Virus record (IMG/VR): IMGVR_UViG_3300007535_000003
Span: 33,238 to 97,237 of that record
DNA: 64,000 bases
Strand: one strand, 5' to 3'
Source: a virus
The notes under the pieces are model-generated. The model was not told the DNA's origin. It saw nothing but the letters and a program-made list of their open reading frames with translations, and did not search any database. Within the stretch, counting starts at the first letter, position 1, and each line of letters starts with the position of its first letter. Positions 22,747 to 31,759 of the stretch are shown piece by piece. The translations under genes were made by a program, and so were the position numbers.

Positions 22747-23310
22747 ATGAATATTGATATTGAAGTACTTAAAGATTACAAACTTACCCCTAATGAATAC
22801 GTAGTAGCACACACAGTGCAGAATAAAAACTACAAGGACTTTAGGGCATTAAGTAAATTAATACAAATGGATGATATTCTTCGTAGCTTAGAGAAAAAGG
22901 GATTTATTAAAGTTCCTGAAGAAGAAGGCATAAGCTTAGATGATATCACAGTGAGAAATAAGTTACTATTTGTATTTGACGAAAGAGACTATTTTGATGA
23001 TATATATGAAGAATACCCTGTCAAGGTTATAAGACCTGATGGTGTAAAAGATTATCTTAGAGCAGATGTAAAAAGGAGTAGAAAGATATACTATAATAAG
23101 GTAAATAGCTCTAGAAAAAGACATGAGAAAATATTGAAAGCCCTAAGATTTGAAAAAGAAATTAGGGAAAAAGAAAACTCGTGGAAATACATGAAAAAAT
23201 TGCCTAAATGGCTCTCATCTGAAGAATGGAAAGTATTTGAAGAGAGGATGAGAGATGAACAGCAGGAAAAAAGTAATAAAAAACCTGAGTATGGCCAACA
23301 ACTCAAATAG
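22747..23310 (+). CDS. Hypothetical replication-linked protein, 187 aa
   Basis: ATG at 22747, TAG stop. The N-terminal 60 residues (LTPNEYVVAHTVQN, then DDILRSLEKKGFIKV) read like a winged helix, in which a recognition helix is followed by a beta wing. The C-terminal half is a charged helix (SSRKRHEKILKALRFEKEIR) with Trp-rich end. Lying directly before the helicase gene, it could load the helicase or bind the origin; this is inference from layout. Confidence 0.6.
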   Translation: MNIDIEVLKDYKLTPNEYVVAHTVQNKNYKDFRALSKLIQMDDILRSLEKKGFIKVPEEEGISLDDITVRNKLLFVFDERDYFDDIYEEYPVKVIRPDGVKDYLRADVKRSRKIYYNKVNSSRKRHEKILKALRFEKEIREKENSWKYMKKLPKWLSSEEWKVFEERMRDEQQEKSNKKPEYGQQLK

Positions 23311-24241
23311 AGTGTTGCATTATAAACAAATTGCCCTACCCGCCAGGGAAATTATTCAGTATATGGATAAAAGACGGAAAGGGGATATTACTTCGTTAAA
23401 GACTAAGTGGAAAAAGTTTAATGATCAGTGTATGGGAGGTATTGAGCCAAATAGTATCTACACTATAGCAGGCATATCAGGAAGTGGTAAATCAGCATTT
23501 GCCAACAGTCTAGAAACTGACCTATTCGACCAGAATCCCAATGAAAACTTTGTTGTACTTTCCTTCAATTTCGAGATGTTAGCTTCAAAGCAAGTGGGGA
23601 GGAAGCTGTCATACAAATTAGATAAAACAACACAAGAGCTTTATAGCGGCTTGTCCAACCACAAACTATCAGAATTTGACTACCACAAAGCTATTGAAGA
23701 AGCTAAAAAAATTAAAGATCTACCTATATATTATGTAGATACCCCTGGAACGGTCTCTCAGATTAGAGAGACTATCACTGATTTTTCCAATAGAGTCGCT
23801 AAAGATAGGTGGCTCATAATATTACTCGATCACACCTTGTTAACAAGAGGTAAACAAGGTGAAAAAGAAAGGGAGACATTAGCTGAATTACAGTATATGT
23901 TCATGGAAATTAAGAAGTATGACCAAAATACTATAATTCAGTTGTCTCAAATGAACAGAGAGATAGAAGCTAAAGAAAGGATTATGGTTAATACTATGCA
24001 TTTTCCGGTGCGTAGGGATATATTTGGTGGTGATTCTGTATTTCAAGCATCAGATTATCTTTTAGTGCTGCATAGGCCAGAAATGCTTAATATCTCCTCG
24101 TATGGGCCTGAAGGTTGGCCTACCAAAGATCTCATTTACATGCACTTTTTAAAAGTGCGAGAAGGAAACCCAAGTATTTTAGTTTTTAAGAATAACTTAA
24201 AGTACAATAAGATTGAAGATTATAACCTTAAAGATTCGTAA
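23291..24241 (+). CDS. dnaB: DnaB-type replicative helicase, RecA-like core, 316 aa
   Basis: Hexameric ATP-driven DNA unwinding. Walker A is IAGISGSGKSAFANSL; the Walker B region is WLIILLDHTLLTRG; motif H3-like TIIQLSQMNREIEA and the late LLVLHRPEM and FLKVREGNPS parts fit the DnaB family. The N-terminal domain of cellular DnaB is missing, as in many phage helicases. The ATG at 23291 is chosen; an in-frame ATG at 23255 would overlap the previous gene by 56 bases. Confidence 0.85.
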   Translation: MANNSNRVLHYKQIALPAREIIQYMDKRRKGDITSLKTKWKKFNDQCMGGIEPNSIYTIAGISGSGKSAFANSLETDLFDQNPNENFVVLSFNFEMLASKQVGRKLSYKLDKTTQELYSGLSNHKLSEFDYHKAIEEAKKIKDLPIYYVDTPGTVSQIRETITDFSNRVAKDRWLIILLDHTLLTRGKQGEKERETLAELQYMFMEIKKYDQNTIIQLSQMNREIEAKERIMVNTMHFPVRRDIFGGDSVFQASDYLLVLHRPEMLNISSYGPEGWPTKDLIYMHFLKVREGNPSILVFKNNLKYNKIEDYNLKDS

Positions 24242-24297
24242 TACTGACTGTATCAAAAAACAGAAGTATTACTAGTCGAATTTCTAAATTTGAGACA

Positions 24298-24783
24298 ATG
24301 AACAAAAAATTGTCATTTGTAGTCGATATGACTAAGCCCGTTAGTAACAACTTTGCTGAAAACGAAGGCACTTTCGACTATTATAAGCGAGCTTTAGTAC
24401 GTAACGTAAAGAAACTCGGACTTACTATTTCTGGTGAAGATCGCCCAGAAATACGTCGGGGTGTTGACCAGGCAGGATTCGGTAATGTACTTACCGTTGG
24501 TACCTCCCGCACCCACGATATGGAATGGATCGAACGCATGGATTACGTGTGCGAAAAAGGATATACTCCCGTATTGAATCTGATTAAGGACTGGGACTTA
24601 ATCAGCAGGAAGCTGGTAGAGTATTACAAAGACAAATACCAGATGGATCTCAAATATGGTTCTACCGTCTCATTCCACGACGGTTTTGTCAAGATTGGGA
24701 CTGAACTGGTAACCAATCGTGAGCTTGATAAGATCATTGACAAGCTTGATGATATGGTACGTAGGGGATATCTCTACAGATAG
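24298..24783 (+). CDS. Hypothetical protein, 161 aa, GC-rich codon use
   Basis: ATG at 24298, TAG followed at once by TAA. It is flanked by a possible Bacteroidetes-type minus-7 box (TAAATTTG at 24285-24292) and by a terminator, so it is probably its own transcript. Codons are markedly more GC-rich than in the neighbours, as in the gene at 2553. The protein is mixed alpha/beta (ISGEDRPEIRRGVDQAGFGN, SFHDGFVKIGTELV). Function unknown; likely abundant. Confidence 0.7.
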   Translation: MNKKLSFVVDMTKPVSNNFAENEGTFDYYKRALVRNVKKLGLTISGEDRPEIRRGVDQAGFGNVLTVGTSRTHDMEWIERMDYVCEKGYTPVLNLIKDWDLISRKLVEYYKDKYQMDLKYGSTVSFHDGFVKIGTELVTNRELDKIIDKLDDMVRRGYLYR

Positions 24784-24805
24784 TAAGTGATTAAAGATAT
24801 AATAT

Positions 24806-24840
24806 GCTTAGGGGTTGTATATCTTCCCCTAAGCTTATTT
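24806..24840 (+). terminator. Rho-independent terminator
   Basis: GCTTAGGGG pairs perfectly with CCCCTAAGC around an 11-base loop, then TTATTT. It ends the transcript of the 161-residue gene. Confidence 0.85.
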
Positions 24841-24859
24841 AACTATAAAACATATTAAT

Positions 24860-25294
24860 ATGATTGAACAAGGAACTACTAAAGAAGATCTTATAGGTAA
24901 AAAGCTCAGAGTAGAGAAAAACACTGGTATGCATAACTATGGCCCAAAAGGAGCTATCTTATATGTAAACAAGAGTACCGCTGTTAATAACAACACTATA
25001 ACAGGAGCTATAAAAGAAGACGGAACGAAGGGAAACTCTATTCTTTTCAGTGAAGTATCAATAGTAGACGAATCTATAAGTGGCCTAAAAAAAGATAAAG
25101 ATAAACTTATTGAAGATAAAATAGATATTGAAGATAAAATATGTAACATAGACGAAAAAATTGAGTTTATGAAAGTACAAGGATTATCTAAATTCAATGA
25201 AGAAGAGTATAAAGTATTTAAAGTTCTACAAGAGTTAAAGACCTATAAAACAGATATGGAATTAGCTAAATCCGTAGCTAAAATAATAAAATAA
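24860..25294 (+). CDS. Hypothetical protein, 144 aa, C-terminal coiled coil
   Basis: ATG at 24860, TAA stop one base before the next ATG. The first 70 residues are beta-rich (GPKGAILYVNKSTAVNNNTI, NSILFSEVSIVD); residues 75-110 are a charged repeat-like helix (KDKDKLIEDKIDIEDKICNI). It is coupled to the Sak4-like ATPase. Not recognised. Confidence 0.65.
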   Translation: MIEQGTTKEDLIGKKLRVEKNTGMHNYGPKGAILYVNKSTAVNNNTITGAIKEDGTKGNSILFSEVSIVDESISGLKKDKDKLIEDKIDIEDKICNIDEKIEFMKVQGLSKFNEEEYKVFKVLQELKTYKTDMELAKSVAKIIK

Positions 25295-25295
25295 T

Positions 25296-25943
25296 ATGGC
25301 TAGAGAAGCTTATAATATTGCAGTTACAGGTAATAGTGGGAGAGGTAAAAGTTATTCTCTGCGAAATTTAGATCCTGAAACAACTGGTTTTATAAATATG
25401 GAAGCAAAGCCTCTACCATTTAAGAACAACTTCAAATTTTATTACGTCCCAAAAGATTGGAACGACGCTTATAATAAATTAATAGAATATGCCAAAAATG
25501 ACAGTGTAAAAACAGTTGTACTTGAAAGTTTCACTCAGTATATGGACAGTGTACTAAAAGCATCTAGGGAGATTAAGAAAGGTTTCGATATATGGAACTT
25601 CTACAATCAAAAAATAGGTGAATTAAACTATATAATAAAAAGGTATCCTAAAGATATTATAGTTACTGCACATACTGAGAAAGTTGAAACTGACAATGGA
25701 GTGGTAGAAGAACGCATATTCGTAAAAGGAAAGGAATGGAAAAGCGATATAGAAAAAGACTATACAATTGTACTATACGCCGATGCCAAAATATCAGATT
25801 CTTCCAAACGTGACTACTTCTTCAGATTAAATACGGATGGTATAATTAATGCAAAGACTCCGCCTATGTTGTTTGAGGATCAGGAAACAATCCCCAATGA
25901 CGTCAAAGAAGTATTAGACGAATTAGACAGAGTATTTAATTAA
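25296..25943 (+). CDS. Sak4-like RecA-fold ATPase (phage recombination), 215 aa
   Basis: Small RecA-like ATPase that in phages works with SSB in single-strand annealing recombination. Walker A is AVTGNSGRGKSYSLR at residues 8-22; a beta strand ending in an acidic residue (VKTVVLESFTQY) serves as Walker B; DIIVTAHTEKVET fits the sensor strand. The SSB gene follows 19 bases later, the usual Sak4 partner arrangement, which supports the assignment. Confidence 0.75.
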   Translation: MAREAYNIAVTGNSGRGKSYSLRNLDPETTGFINMEAKPLPFKNNFKFYYVPKDWNDAYNKLIEYAKNDSVKTVVLESFTQYMDSVLKASREIKKGFDIWNFYNQKIGELNYIIKRYPKDIIVTAHTEKVETDNGVVEERIFVKGKEWKSDIEKDYTIVLYADAKISDSSKRDYFFRLNTDGIINAKTPPMLFEDQETIPNDVKEVLDELDRVFN

Positions 25944-25962
25944 TTAAACACAGATATATATT

Positions 25963-26571
25963 ATGCCATTATACGACATGACCAAAGATGTTCAAAAAGA
26001 GGGTAACGGTAGTGCTTATTTGGAAGCTGGTATTCATGAAAACATCGTGCTAAGTGATGTATCATATAACGAATCTAGGAATGGTAACAAATTTCTAGCT
26101 TTCTATTTCTCCGATGAGAATGGGAATCAAGTACCTAAAACAGAATGGGAACCCAATGGAGAGAATCAAGAAAGCAAAGTTAATAAACAACTAGCTAGAA
26201 TAAAGCATATTGCCGTAAACTCAGGTATTTTGAGCGAAGATGAGTTCGTCTTCAAAGCAGAAGATTTTGAGAGTTTCGCTAAACAAGTAGTTGAGAAACT
26301 AAAATCTAAACAAGATCAATGGAAAGATCATAAGCTTAGGGTAAAAGTAGTATATGATTTTAACAACTATACAACTTTGCCTAGCTACGCTAAATTTGAT
26401 TGGCTAGAAAATATGAATATACCTGCGGATCAATCAAAGATTAAGATCTTGCCTATAGATAAAATGGAGAGAGATAAACCTGATTCTACTCAGACTTCAT
26501 CTAACCCATTTGATAGTAATACCCAGGAACAGGGTAAGAGTTCAAAGACTGATGAAAATGTTCCATTCTAA
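25963..26571 (+). CDS. ssb: Single-stranded DNA-binding protein, 202 aa
   Basis: Coats single-stranded DNA in replication and recombination. The N-terminal 150 residues look like an OB-type fold (ENIVLSDVSYNESRNGNKFL, KLRVKVVYDFNNYTTLP). The last 40 residues are low-complexity and end in DENVPF, matching the acidic tip (DDDIPF) by which SSB proteins recruit partners. Paired with a Sak4-like ATPase. The fold is inferred; the tip is the strongest evidence. Confidence 0.7.
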   Translation: MPLYDMTKDVQKEGNGSAYLEAGIHENIVLSDVSYNESRNGNKFLAFYFSDENGNQVPKTEWEPNGENQESKVNKQLARIKHIAVNSGILSEDEFVFKAEDFESFAKQVVEKLKSKQDQWKDHKLRVKVVYDFNNYTTLPSYAKFDWLENMNIPADQSKIKILPIDKMERDKPDSTQTSSNPFDSNTQEQGKSSKTDENVPF

Positions 26572-26615
26572 ATTAGCATATAATATCCCTCTTCGGAGGG
26601 TACATATATATACCC

Positions 26616-26648
26616 AGGGCTTTGTTTTACAACAAGGCCCTATTTTTT
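26616..26648 (+). terminator. Rho-independent terminator after ssb
   Basis: AGGGCTTTGTT pairs with AACAAGGCCCT (one G-T pair), then T runs. A small hairpin CCCTC-TTCG-GAGGG lies just upstream at 26587-26600. Confidence 0.9.
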
Positions 26649-26669
26649 GCTAGCTCAAGTATAATAACA

Positions 26670-27061
26670 AGCTCGATAGCGGAACCAGAAGACGCACTGA
26701 TTAGCCTTGACCCCTAAGGCTTGAAATTGGGGGGAGGCCTTGCTATCCTAAGAAACTGAATCTTTTTATATCAATGACAAGATATAAAGATAGCAACGCT
26801 CGTGGGCGTAGAATAACGAGCAAAGGTACAACTGTGCACTAAGTATTATATACCTGCAAAGAATATTAAATACGTATAGTTGATTACCGGTCAGGACGCA
26901 CTAAATGGTAGTAATAGAATCCATTCAAAGAATCTATTGACCCGATAAATACTAAGTTATAGTGCAATATCCAGTAATAGACACGTTGAATTGAAGTTCG
27001 ACTTAATACTACTAACAAGTAAAGTAAGTAAGTGTTGCAGGTTCAAGCCCTGCTCGAGCTT
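26670..27061 (+). tRNA. Interrupted tRNA gene, Leu-like 5' half
   Basis: The acceptor strands AGCTCGA (26670-26676) and TCGAGCT (27054-27060) pair fully, and four more outer bases pair, an unusual extension. The T-arm GCAGG-TTCAAGC-CCTGC (27037-27053) is canonical. The 5' half (TAGCGGAACCAGAAGACGCACTG) follows the tRNA-Leu pattern, but the GG of the D-loop is missing. About 330 bases of intron-like sequence separate the halves. The anticodon could not be fixed because the splice sites are not certain. Confidence 0.55.
26705..27030 (+). mobile_element. Probable group I intron inside the tRNA gene
   Basis: It has a P7-like pairing of the R and S core segments: GCACTA (26898-26903, in CAGGACGCACTAAATGG) with TAGTGC (26960-26965, in AAGTTATAGTGCAA). 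A P1-like hairpin AGCCTT / AAGGCT lies near the 5' end. P and Q segments are less clear. No endonuclease gene is inside. Ends are approximate. Confidence 0.5.
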
Positions 27062-27068
27062 GTTACTA

Positions 27069-27138
27069 GCCGGGTAGCTCAACGGTAGAGCCTAGGATTT
27101 TACCCTAGAGAAGCGAGGTTCGAGTCCTTGCCCCGGCA
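27069..27138 (+). tRNA. tRNA-Lys(TTT), intact
   Basis: A complete cloverleaf of 70 bases without CCA. The acceptor pairs GCCGGG/CCCGGC with one mismatch at position 7. The D-arm is GCTC-AACGGTA-GAGC, the anticodon arm CTAGG-ATTTTAC-CCTAG with anticodon TTT, and the T-arm CGAGG-TTCGAGT-CCTTG. It lies 8 bases after the interrupted tRNA and probably shares its transcript. Confidence 0.85.
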
Positions 27139-27152
27139 CTAAATTAATAAGC

Positions 27153-27404
27153 ATGAAAAAATATAATACATTTGTAACATACGCAACTAACGACAAGGGC
27201 GAAGATATCACAGAAGATAACAAATTAATATGGCATAAGTATAAAAAGGGTAGTAGAAAAGAATATGTAAGCGTATCTAAAAGAGCTCAAGATGGGGATA
27301 TACCTCAATTGAATGAACCTAATAGTAGAACTGTTTCATACTACACGAGAAATATACCTAAATTCGGCGAAGAGAGAACTGAGTTCATTATTTTTGAAAG
27401 CTAG
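27153..27404 (+). CDS. Hypothetical protein, 83 aa
   Basis: ATG at 27153, 15 bases after the tRNA; TAG stop four bases before the primase ATG. Polar, basic and rich in Tyr (IWHKYKKGSRKEYVSVSKRA). No motif recognised. Probably co-transcribed with the primase. Confidence 0.6.
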   Translation: MKKYNTFVTYATNDKGEDITEDNKLIWHKYKKGSRKEYVSVSKRAQDGDIPQLNEPNSRTVSYYTRNIPKFGEERTEFIIFES

Positions 27405-27408
27405 TACT

Positions 27409-28386
27409 ATGCTATACGACACTGATAAACTTACACCTGTTACAGAGGAAAATATTTTAAAGAGAACTACTGAGTATGATATTTACTCTTACTATATAGG
27501 AAGAAAAGTACCAATAAATACTAAATTTAATAGTCCCCTAAGAAAAGATGATGATCCTTCATTTGGTTTATTTATGGCCAAAAAGACCAGGAGTCTATTA
27601 TTTAAAGATCAGGGTACTGGTATAGTAGGTAACTGTTTTAAGTTTGTACAATTATATAAACAATTAGCTACTTATAGAGATGCCTTAAATAAAATAAATA
27701 AGGATTTAAGTTTAGGCTTGTTAGAAAGGTCACAAAAAGGCTTACTAGTAAGGGACAAGTACAAGCCTAGTAGGACTAAGATAGCTGTAAAGAAAAGGAA
27801 TTTTACAAAATTTGATTTGGATTATTGGTCTCAGTTCTGTATTACAAGAGAGACGCTAAGGAAGTTTAATATATTCCCTATAAGTAAATTATGGATAAAT
27901 GATGCGGTATCCAAGTATTTTTATAGTAAAAGAGAGCCTATGTATGCTTATAGGATATATAATAAGTTTAAAATATATAGGCCACATAGTTCTAAAGATA
28001 ACAAGTTCCTAAATAACTGTAACAAGCACGATATACAAGGGTTCCAGCAGTTGAAAAAATCTGGGGAACTAGTTATTGTAACCAAATCCTTAAAGGATGT
28101 TATGGTTCTATACGAACTGGATTTTAGTTCTATAGCTGCTAACAGTGAATCTACTCCAATACCTAAAGATGTAATGTTAGATCTAAAGAAGAGGTTTAAT
28201 AGGGTGGTAGTGTTATATGATAATGATAGCACTGGTGTAAAGGGTATGATTGATATGAAGAAGGCATACAACTTAAAATGTATCTTTATACCCTTAGGGT
28301 ATAGAGCTAAAGATATAAGTGATCTTATAAAAAAAGTAGGTTTTAACAAAACTTATACAATATTAAACAAGCTACTTTATGGATAA
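27409..28386 (+). CDS. DnaG-type primase (TOPRIM), 325 aa
   Basis: Makes RNA primers for DNA replication. The N-terminal part resembles the DnaG zinc-binding domain in layout (FNSPLRKDDDPSFGLF, DQGTGIVGNCFKFV) but has few Cys residues, so zinc may be lost. The TOPRIM-like part is VIVTKSLKDVMVLYE, with Lys in the usual Glu site, followed by VVVLYDNDSTGVKGM, with the conserved Asp pair. The start at 27409 is chosen because a longer frame overlaps the upstream gene. The end overlaps the next gene by 8 bases. Confidence 0.75.
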   Translation: MLYDTDKLTPVTEENILKRTTEYDIYSYYIGRKVPINTKFNSPLRKDDDPSFGLFMAKKTRSLLFKDQGTGIVGNCFKFVQLYKQLATYRDALNKINKDLSLGLLERSQKGLLVRDKYKPSRTKIAVKKRNFTKFDLDYWSQFCITRETLRKFNIFPISKLWINDAVSKYFYSKREPMYAYRIYNKFKIYRPHSSKDNKFLNNCNKHDIQGFQQLKKSGELVIVTKSLKDVMVLYELDFSSIAANSESTPIPKDVMLDLKKRFNRVVVLYDNDSTGVKGMIDMKKAYNLKCIFIPLGYRAKDISDLIKKVGFNKTYTILNKLLYG

Positions 28387-30427
28387 ATGTATCAAAAAAG
28401 AGGAAATAGCAATTAGTCTAGAGCACTTAAATGCTATAACAGCAACCAGAACAGCTGTACTAGATCAAGGCCACACATATACATATATTTCTAATTCAGC
28501 TGTAGATCTTTTTAACAGGGTGATATCTTCATTAGCTAATAAGCTTACAAAAGATAAACAGGACTTATCAGAATTTAAAGCTAAAGAAGTTAAATCTGAT
28601 TTAGATTTAGATAGTATTAATAGGTTAGAAAGAAGAATAAAGATTACTTCAGAGGCTATAGATGTAAGTAAATACCTTAAAGGCAGGCCGTTCTCCAACG
28701 GCTATAAAATAACAACTGACCATACAGTAAATGAAACTAAACTTAGTGAAATACCTTTAAGTTTGCATATAGACAATAAAGGGAAAGCTCTTATATTTAC
28801 TAGAGCTTTATTGGGGAAATCAATAATACAGATATTAGAAGAGAGTGGGCATATTGGTCCAGTTAATATGAGATGTGCAGTGGAGGTTCTGCTAAATAAT
28901 TCTGATCTGATTACAATACCAAAGAACTATAAGGATCTATTGCCCCCAATATCCACACACTATGGGATAATTTCAATATCCACATACTATGGGATAATTT
29001 GTCGTTCAGAACAACAATCTATATGGACCTACATAGCAAAAGTTATAAAAATGTCTTCTGAGGACCTTGATTATCAACCCTATTTTAAAGAGATTAAGCT
29101 TGGTAGAGCTATAACAGCTATAATGGGCAGTGCTGTACCTAGTGCAGTAGTAGAAAAAATAGTGCAAGAAGTTAAGGACTTGGCAGATTCTGCTAATACT
29201 AACCTAGAAAAAGCTGTTAGTATAGTAGAAGGTCATGATATATTATTTTATTACAATAGGCATAATAATCTATTCTTAGAAAAATTGCCAGAAGGAGTTG
29301 TAGAAAGTGCCAATATTAATGCTCAAGAAAAAGGCGGATCATTAGCAGGTAGTTGTATGAACGGCTATTCTAATTATAGTAAGTTGAATTTTTATGCCTA
29401 TAATCCTGATAGAATTAAGTTGCTAGTTTTAAAGAGTAAAGTACCTAATAAAATCTTAGCTAGGAGTATTCTATGGTTACCAGATGATGGTAAGGTATAT
29501 ATGGATAGAATATATTCTATTTCAGAGACATGTGCTAGAATACTTAGGAAATATGCTAAGGATAAAGGGTTCATAGGTATACATCACAGCTCTGTGATAT
29601 CTGATACTGGGTATGATGCCAAATTTGTATTAGAAGACTTGTACGCACCTAATATTAAGCACTATAGACTCCCTTATTTAGACTCTCTAAACAGGAGAGG
29701 TTTTGTACTCACCAAGGATAACAAAGTCAAAGTTACATTATCTTATGGTCCATTTAATACCCCTGAGAAAGATAAATGGGTAAAAAGAAAAGTAGAAGAT
29801 GATGAAGTTAAGTATATTGATGAGTCGGATATTTCAAATAAGAATAGTCTTAATGTAGATAAAGATAAAATAGCAACTCTTACAAAAATAATAAATACTT
29901 CTAAAACAGAAGATCTGGATAATGAGGTAAGTTTTAACACTGATGCTAATATTAAAGCAAAAAAGGTAAGCTCTGATCCTAATTTAGAAGGCGTTATCAG
30001 TGATATTAATAAAATACTGTCAACAAGGTATGGGGTAAAGAGTCCACTACGGTCTAAAAACATGGGTATCAAAAGAATATTTAGTCAATACATGACTTTA
30101 AACAGTGTAACAAACAGAAACTTTTTTAACCGTATTAATGTAGACGAAGCAGTAAATACAAAAACATTCAATAACACAATTTGCTCTGTAGAAATTGGCA
30201 GCAAGGATGTTATATATAAGGATAAGCACTTAGTAAAGAATTTACTATTAAATCCTGATATAGATTTTTATGTAACAAAAAAGAATATTGTGACAGATCC
30301 TAATTATCTAAATGTGACTCAGTCAGGTCCCTATTGTATCATATTACATAAAAATAATATCTTTAAAGTTTTTGGTAAGAACAATATAAAAGAAGTAAGT
30401 ACCAATTATTACAAACATACGGCCTAA
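28379..30427 (+). CDS. Large hypothetical protein, 682 aa
   Basis: ATG overlaps the primase end by 8 bases; TAA stop. A central stretch (GSLAGSCMNGYSNYSKLNFY, then ILARSILWLPDDGKVYMDRI) resembles a segment of uncharacterised proteins in many large phages. The C-terminal third is charged and probably helical. A 27-base tandem duplication at 28947-29000 gives ISTHYGII followed by ISTYYGII. Operon position between primase and nuclease genes suggests DNA metabolism; no catalytic motif was identified. Confidence 0.65.
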   Translation: MDKCIKKEEIAISLEHLNAITATRTAVLDQGHTYTYISNSAVDLFNRVISSLANKLTKDKQDLSEFKAKEVKSDLDLDSINRLERRIKITSEAIDVSKYLKGRPFSNGYKITTDHTVNETKLSEIPLSLHIDNKGKALIFTRALLGKSIIQILEESGHIGPVNMRCAVEVLLNNSDLITIPKNYKDLLPPISTHYGIISISTYYGIICRSEQQSIWTYIAKVIKMSSEDLDYQPYFKEIKLGRAITAIMGSAVPSAVVEKIVQEVKDLADSANTNLEKAVSIVEGHDILFYYNRHNNLFLEKLPEGVVESANINAQEKGGSLAGSCMNGYSNYSKLNFYAYNPDRIKLLVLKSKVPNKILARSILWLPDDGKVYMDRIYSISETCARILRKYAKDKGFIGIHHSSVISDTGYDAKFVLEDLYAPNIKHYRLPYLDSLNRRGFVLTKDNKVKVTLSYGPFNTPEKDKWVKRKVEDDEVKYIDESDISNKNSLNVDKDKIATLTKIINTSKTEDLDNEVSFNTDANIKAKKVSSDPNLEGVISDINKILSTRYGVKSPLRSKNMGIKRIFSQYMTLNSVTNRNFFNRINVDEAVNTKTFNNTICSVEIGSKDVIYKDKHLVKNLLLNPDIDFYVTKKNIVTDPNYLNVTQSGPYCIILHKNNIFKVFGKNNIKEVSTNYYKHTA

Positions 30428-30438
30428 ATTTTCAAAAT

Positions 30439-31686
30439 ATGCCAGATATAAGCTTGAGAATGTTAAAGAATGTGCTGTCTATACAATCTAAATCTACTTA
30501 CAGCAAAGATAGTAAAGACAATGATTTGCAGATAAGGAGGTACATAAAGTCTGTGCTGTCTTCTAATAATATTAAACATTTTGAAGATGGGTACGGCAAC
30601 ATATATGCTGTAAAAGGCAAAACAGAACTGTACGATTGTATAGTAGCTCATGTTGATACAGTACACAACATTAACAACAACGTAGAAGTGAATAGAAATG
30701 GGGATTACCTATATGCCTTTGACCCTATAAATGTTAAACAAGCAGGTATAGGGGGTGATGATCTTGTAGGGGTTTATATAGCTTTACAAGCTCTAAAAGA
30801 TAGGGATAATATAAAAGCTGTATTCTACAGAAACGAAGAGATAGGTAAACTGGGTAGTAAATTCTCAATAAGTAATAATAAGACATTTTATAGCAACTGT
30901 AAATTTGTTATACAAAACGATAGAAAAAATAACACGGATTTTATAGTTAAATCTAGTGGTATAGATATTTGCAGTAACAGTTTTAAAAAAGATGCTAAGA
31001 TATATCTTGACAAAAATGGGTATAAAGAAAGTACAGGTTTGTCTTCAGATATTGATACTTTAGTAAGTGGTGGTATAGGCATAAGTGCTGTAAATCTTTC
31101 TTGTGGTTATTTTAGGCCCCACTCTGATACTGAAGTTGTAAGTATTAGTGATGTAAAACGTGCTTACAGCTTAACTACAGATTTATTTGATAACTTGATT
31201 AAGAAATATAAACATACTTATACTCCCCCAAAAAATACTAATAATAACCAGTACTACTTTAGTGGTTATAACACAAATACTGGTATTGATGATGTATATG
31301 CTAAGCAGCATTCTTCAGAGTATAAAGAAACATTAAACAAGATTGATTCGACTAAGAAAAATGAATATAAACTTTTCCTTAAGCTTAAAGGTGTAGATTT
31401 CTACATATTGAAAAACCACGAAGATATTGAAGTTCCTATAAAAGGGCACACTTGTAGTGAATGTAGTAAAGAAGAAACTACGTATTTTATCCCTGATGAA
31501 AATAGGTTCTTCTGTATAAGCTGTAATAAGTTTATAAACAATGATTTAAATTTAAGGAAGAAACTAATTATAAAGGATTCAAAACACGTATTTTACCATA
31601 ATGGTATAAACAACAGATGGATTAGGGATAATGCTGTCTGGGATAATACTTTTGATTTCTATAGACACAAAAGATATGGAGAATAA
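30439..31686 (+). CDS. M20/M28-type zinc metallopeptidase with a zinc ribbon, 415 aa
   Basis: Probable di-zinc aminopeptidase-like enzyme. The metal ligands line up in order: AHVDTVH (HxD), GGDDLVGVYIAL (Asp), FYRNEEIGKLGS (catalytic EE), VIQNDRKN (Asp) and CGYFRPHSDTEVV (final His). Residues about 330-370 add a zinc ribbon, CSECSKEET and FCISCNK. The N-terminal peptidase part is close to the usual length of the family. The substrate and the reason a phage carries it in a replication operon are unknown. Confidence 0.75.
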   Translation: MPDISLRMLKNVLSIQSKSTYSKDSKDNDLQIRRYIKSVLSSNNIKHFEDGYGNIYAVKGKTELYDCIVAHVDTVHNINNNVEVNRNGDYLYAFDPINVKQAGIGGDDLVGVYIALQALKDRDNIKAVFYRNEEIGKLGSKFSISNNKTFYSNCKFVIQNDRKNNTDFIVKSSGIDICSNSFKKDAKIYLDKNGYKESTGLSSDIDTLVSGGIGISAVNLSCGYFRPHSDTEVVSISDVKRAYSLTTDLFDNLIKKYKHTYTPPKNTNNNQYYFSGYNTNTGIDDVYAKQHSSEYKETLNKIDSTKKNEYKLFLKLKGVDFYILKNHEDIEVPIKGHTCSECSKEETTYFIPDENRFFCISCNKFINNDLNLRKKLIIKDSKHVFYHNGINNRWIRDNAVWDNTFDFYRHKRYGE

Positions 31687-31693
31687 TAACTTT

Positions 31694-31755
31694 AATTAGG
31701 GGCTTTCGTATAATGCGAAATGCAACGTGGGTTCATGTTGAGCCCCTAATTTTAT
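31694..31755 (+). terminator. Rho-independent terminator with an internal hairpin
   Basis: AATTAGGGGCT (31694-31704) pairs with AGCCCCTAATT (31741-31751), followed by TTATT. TTTCG / CGAAA forms a second small stem inside the loop. Confidence 0.8.
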
Positions 31756-31759
31756 TATT

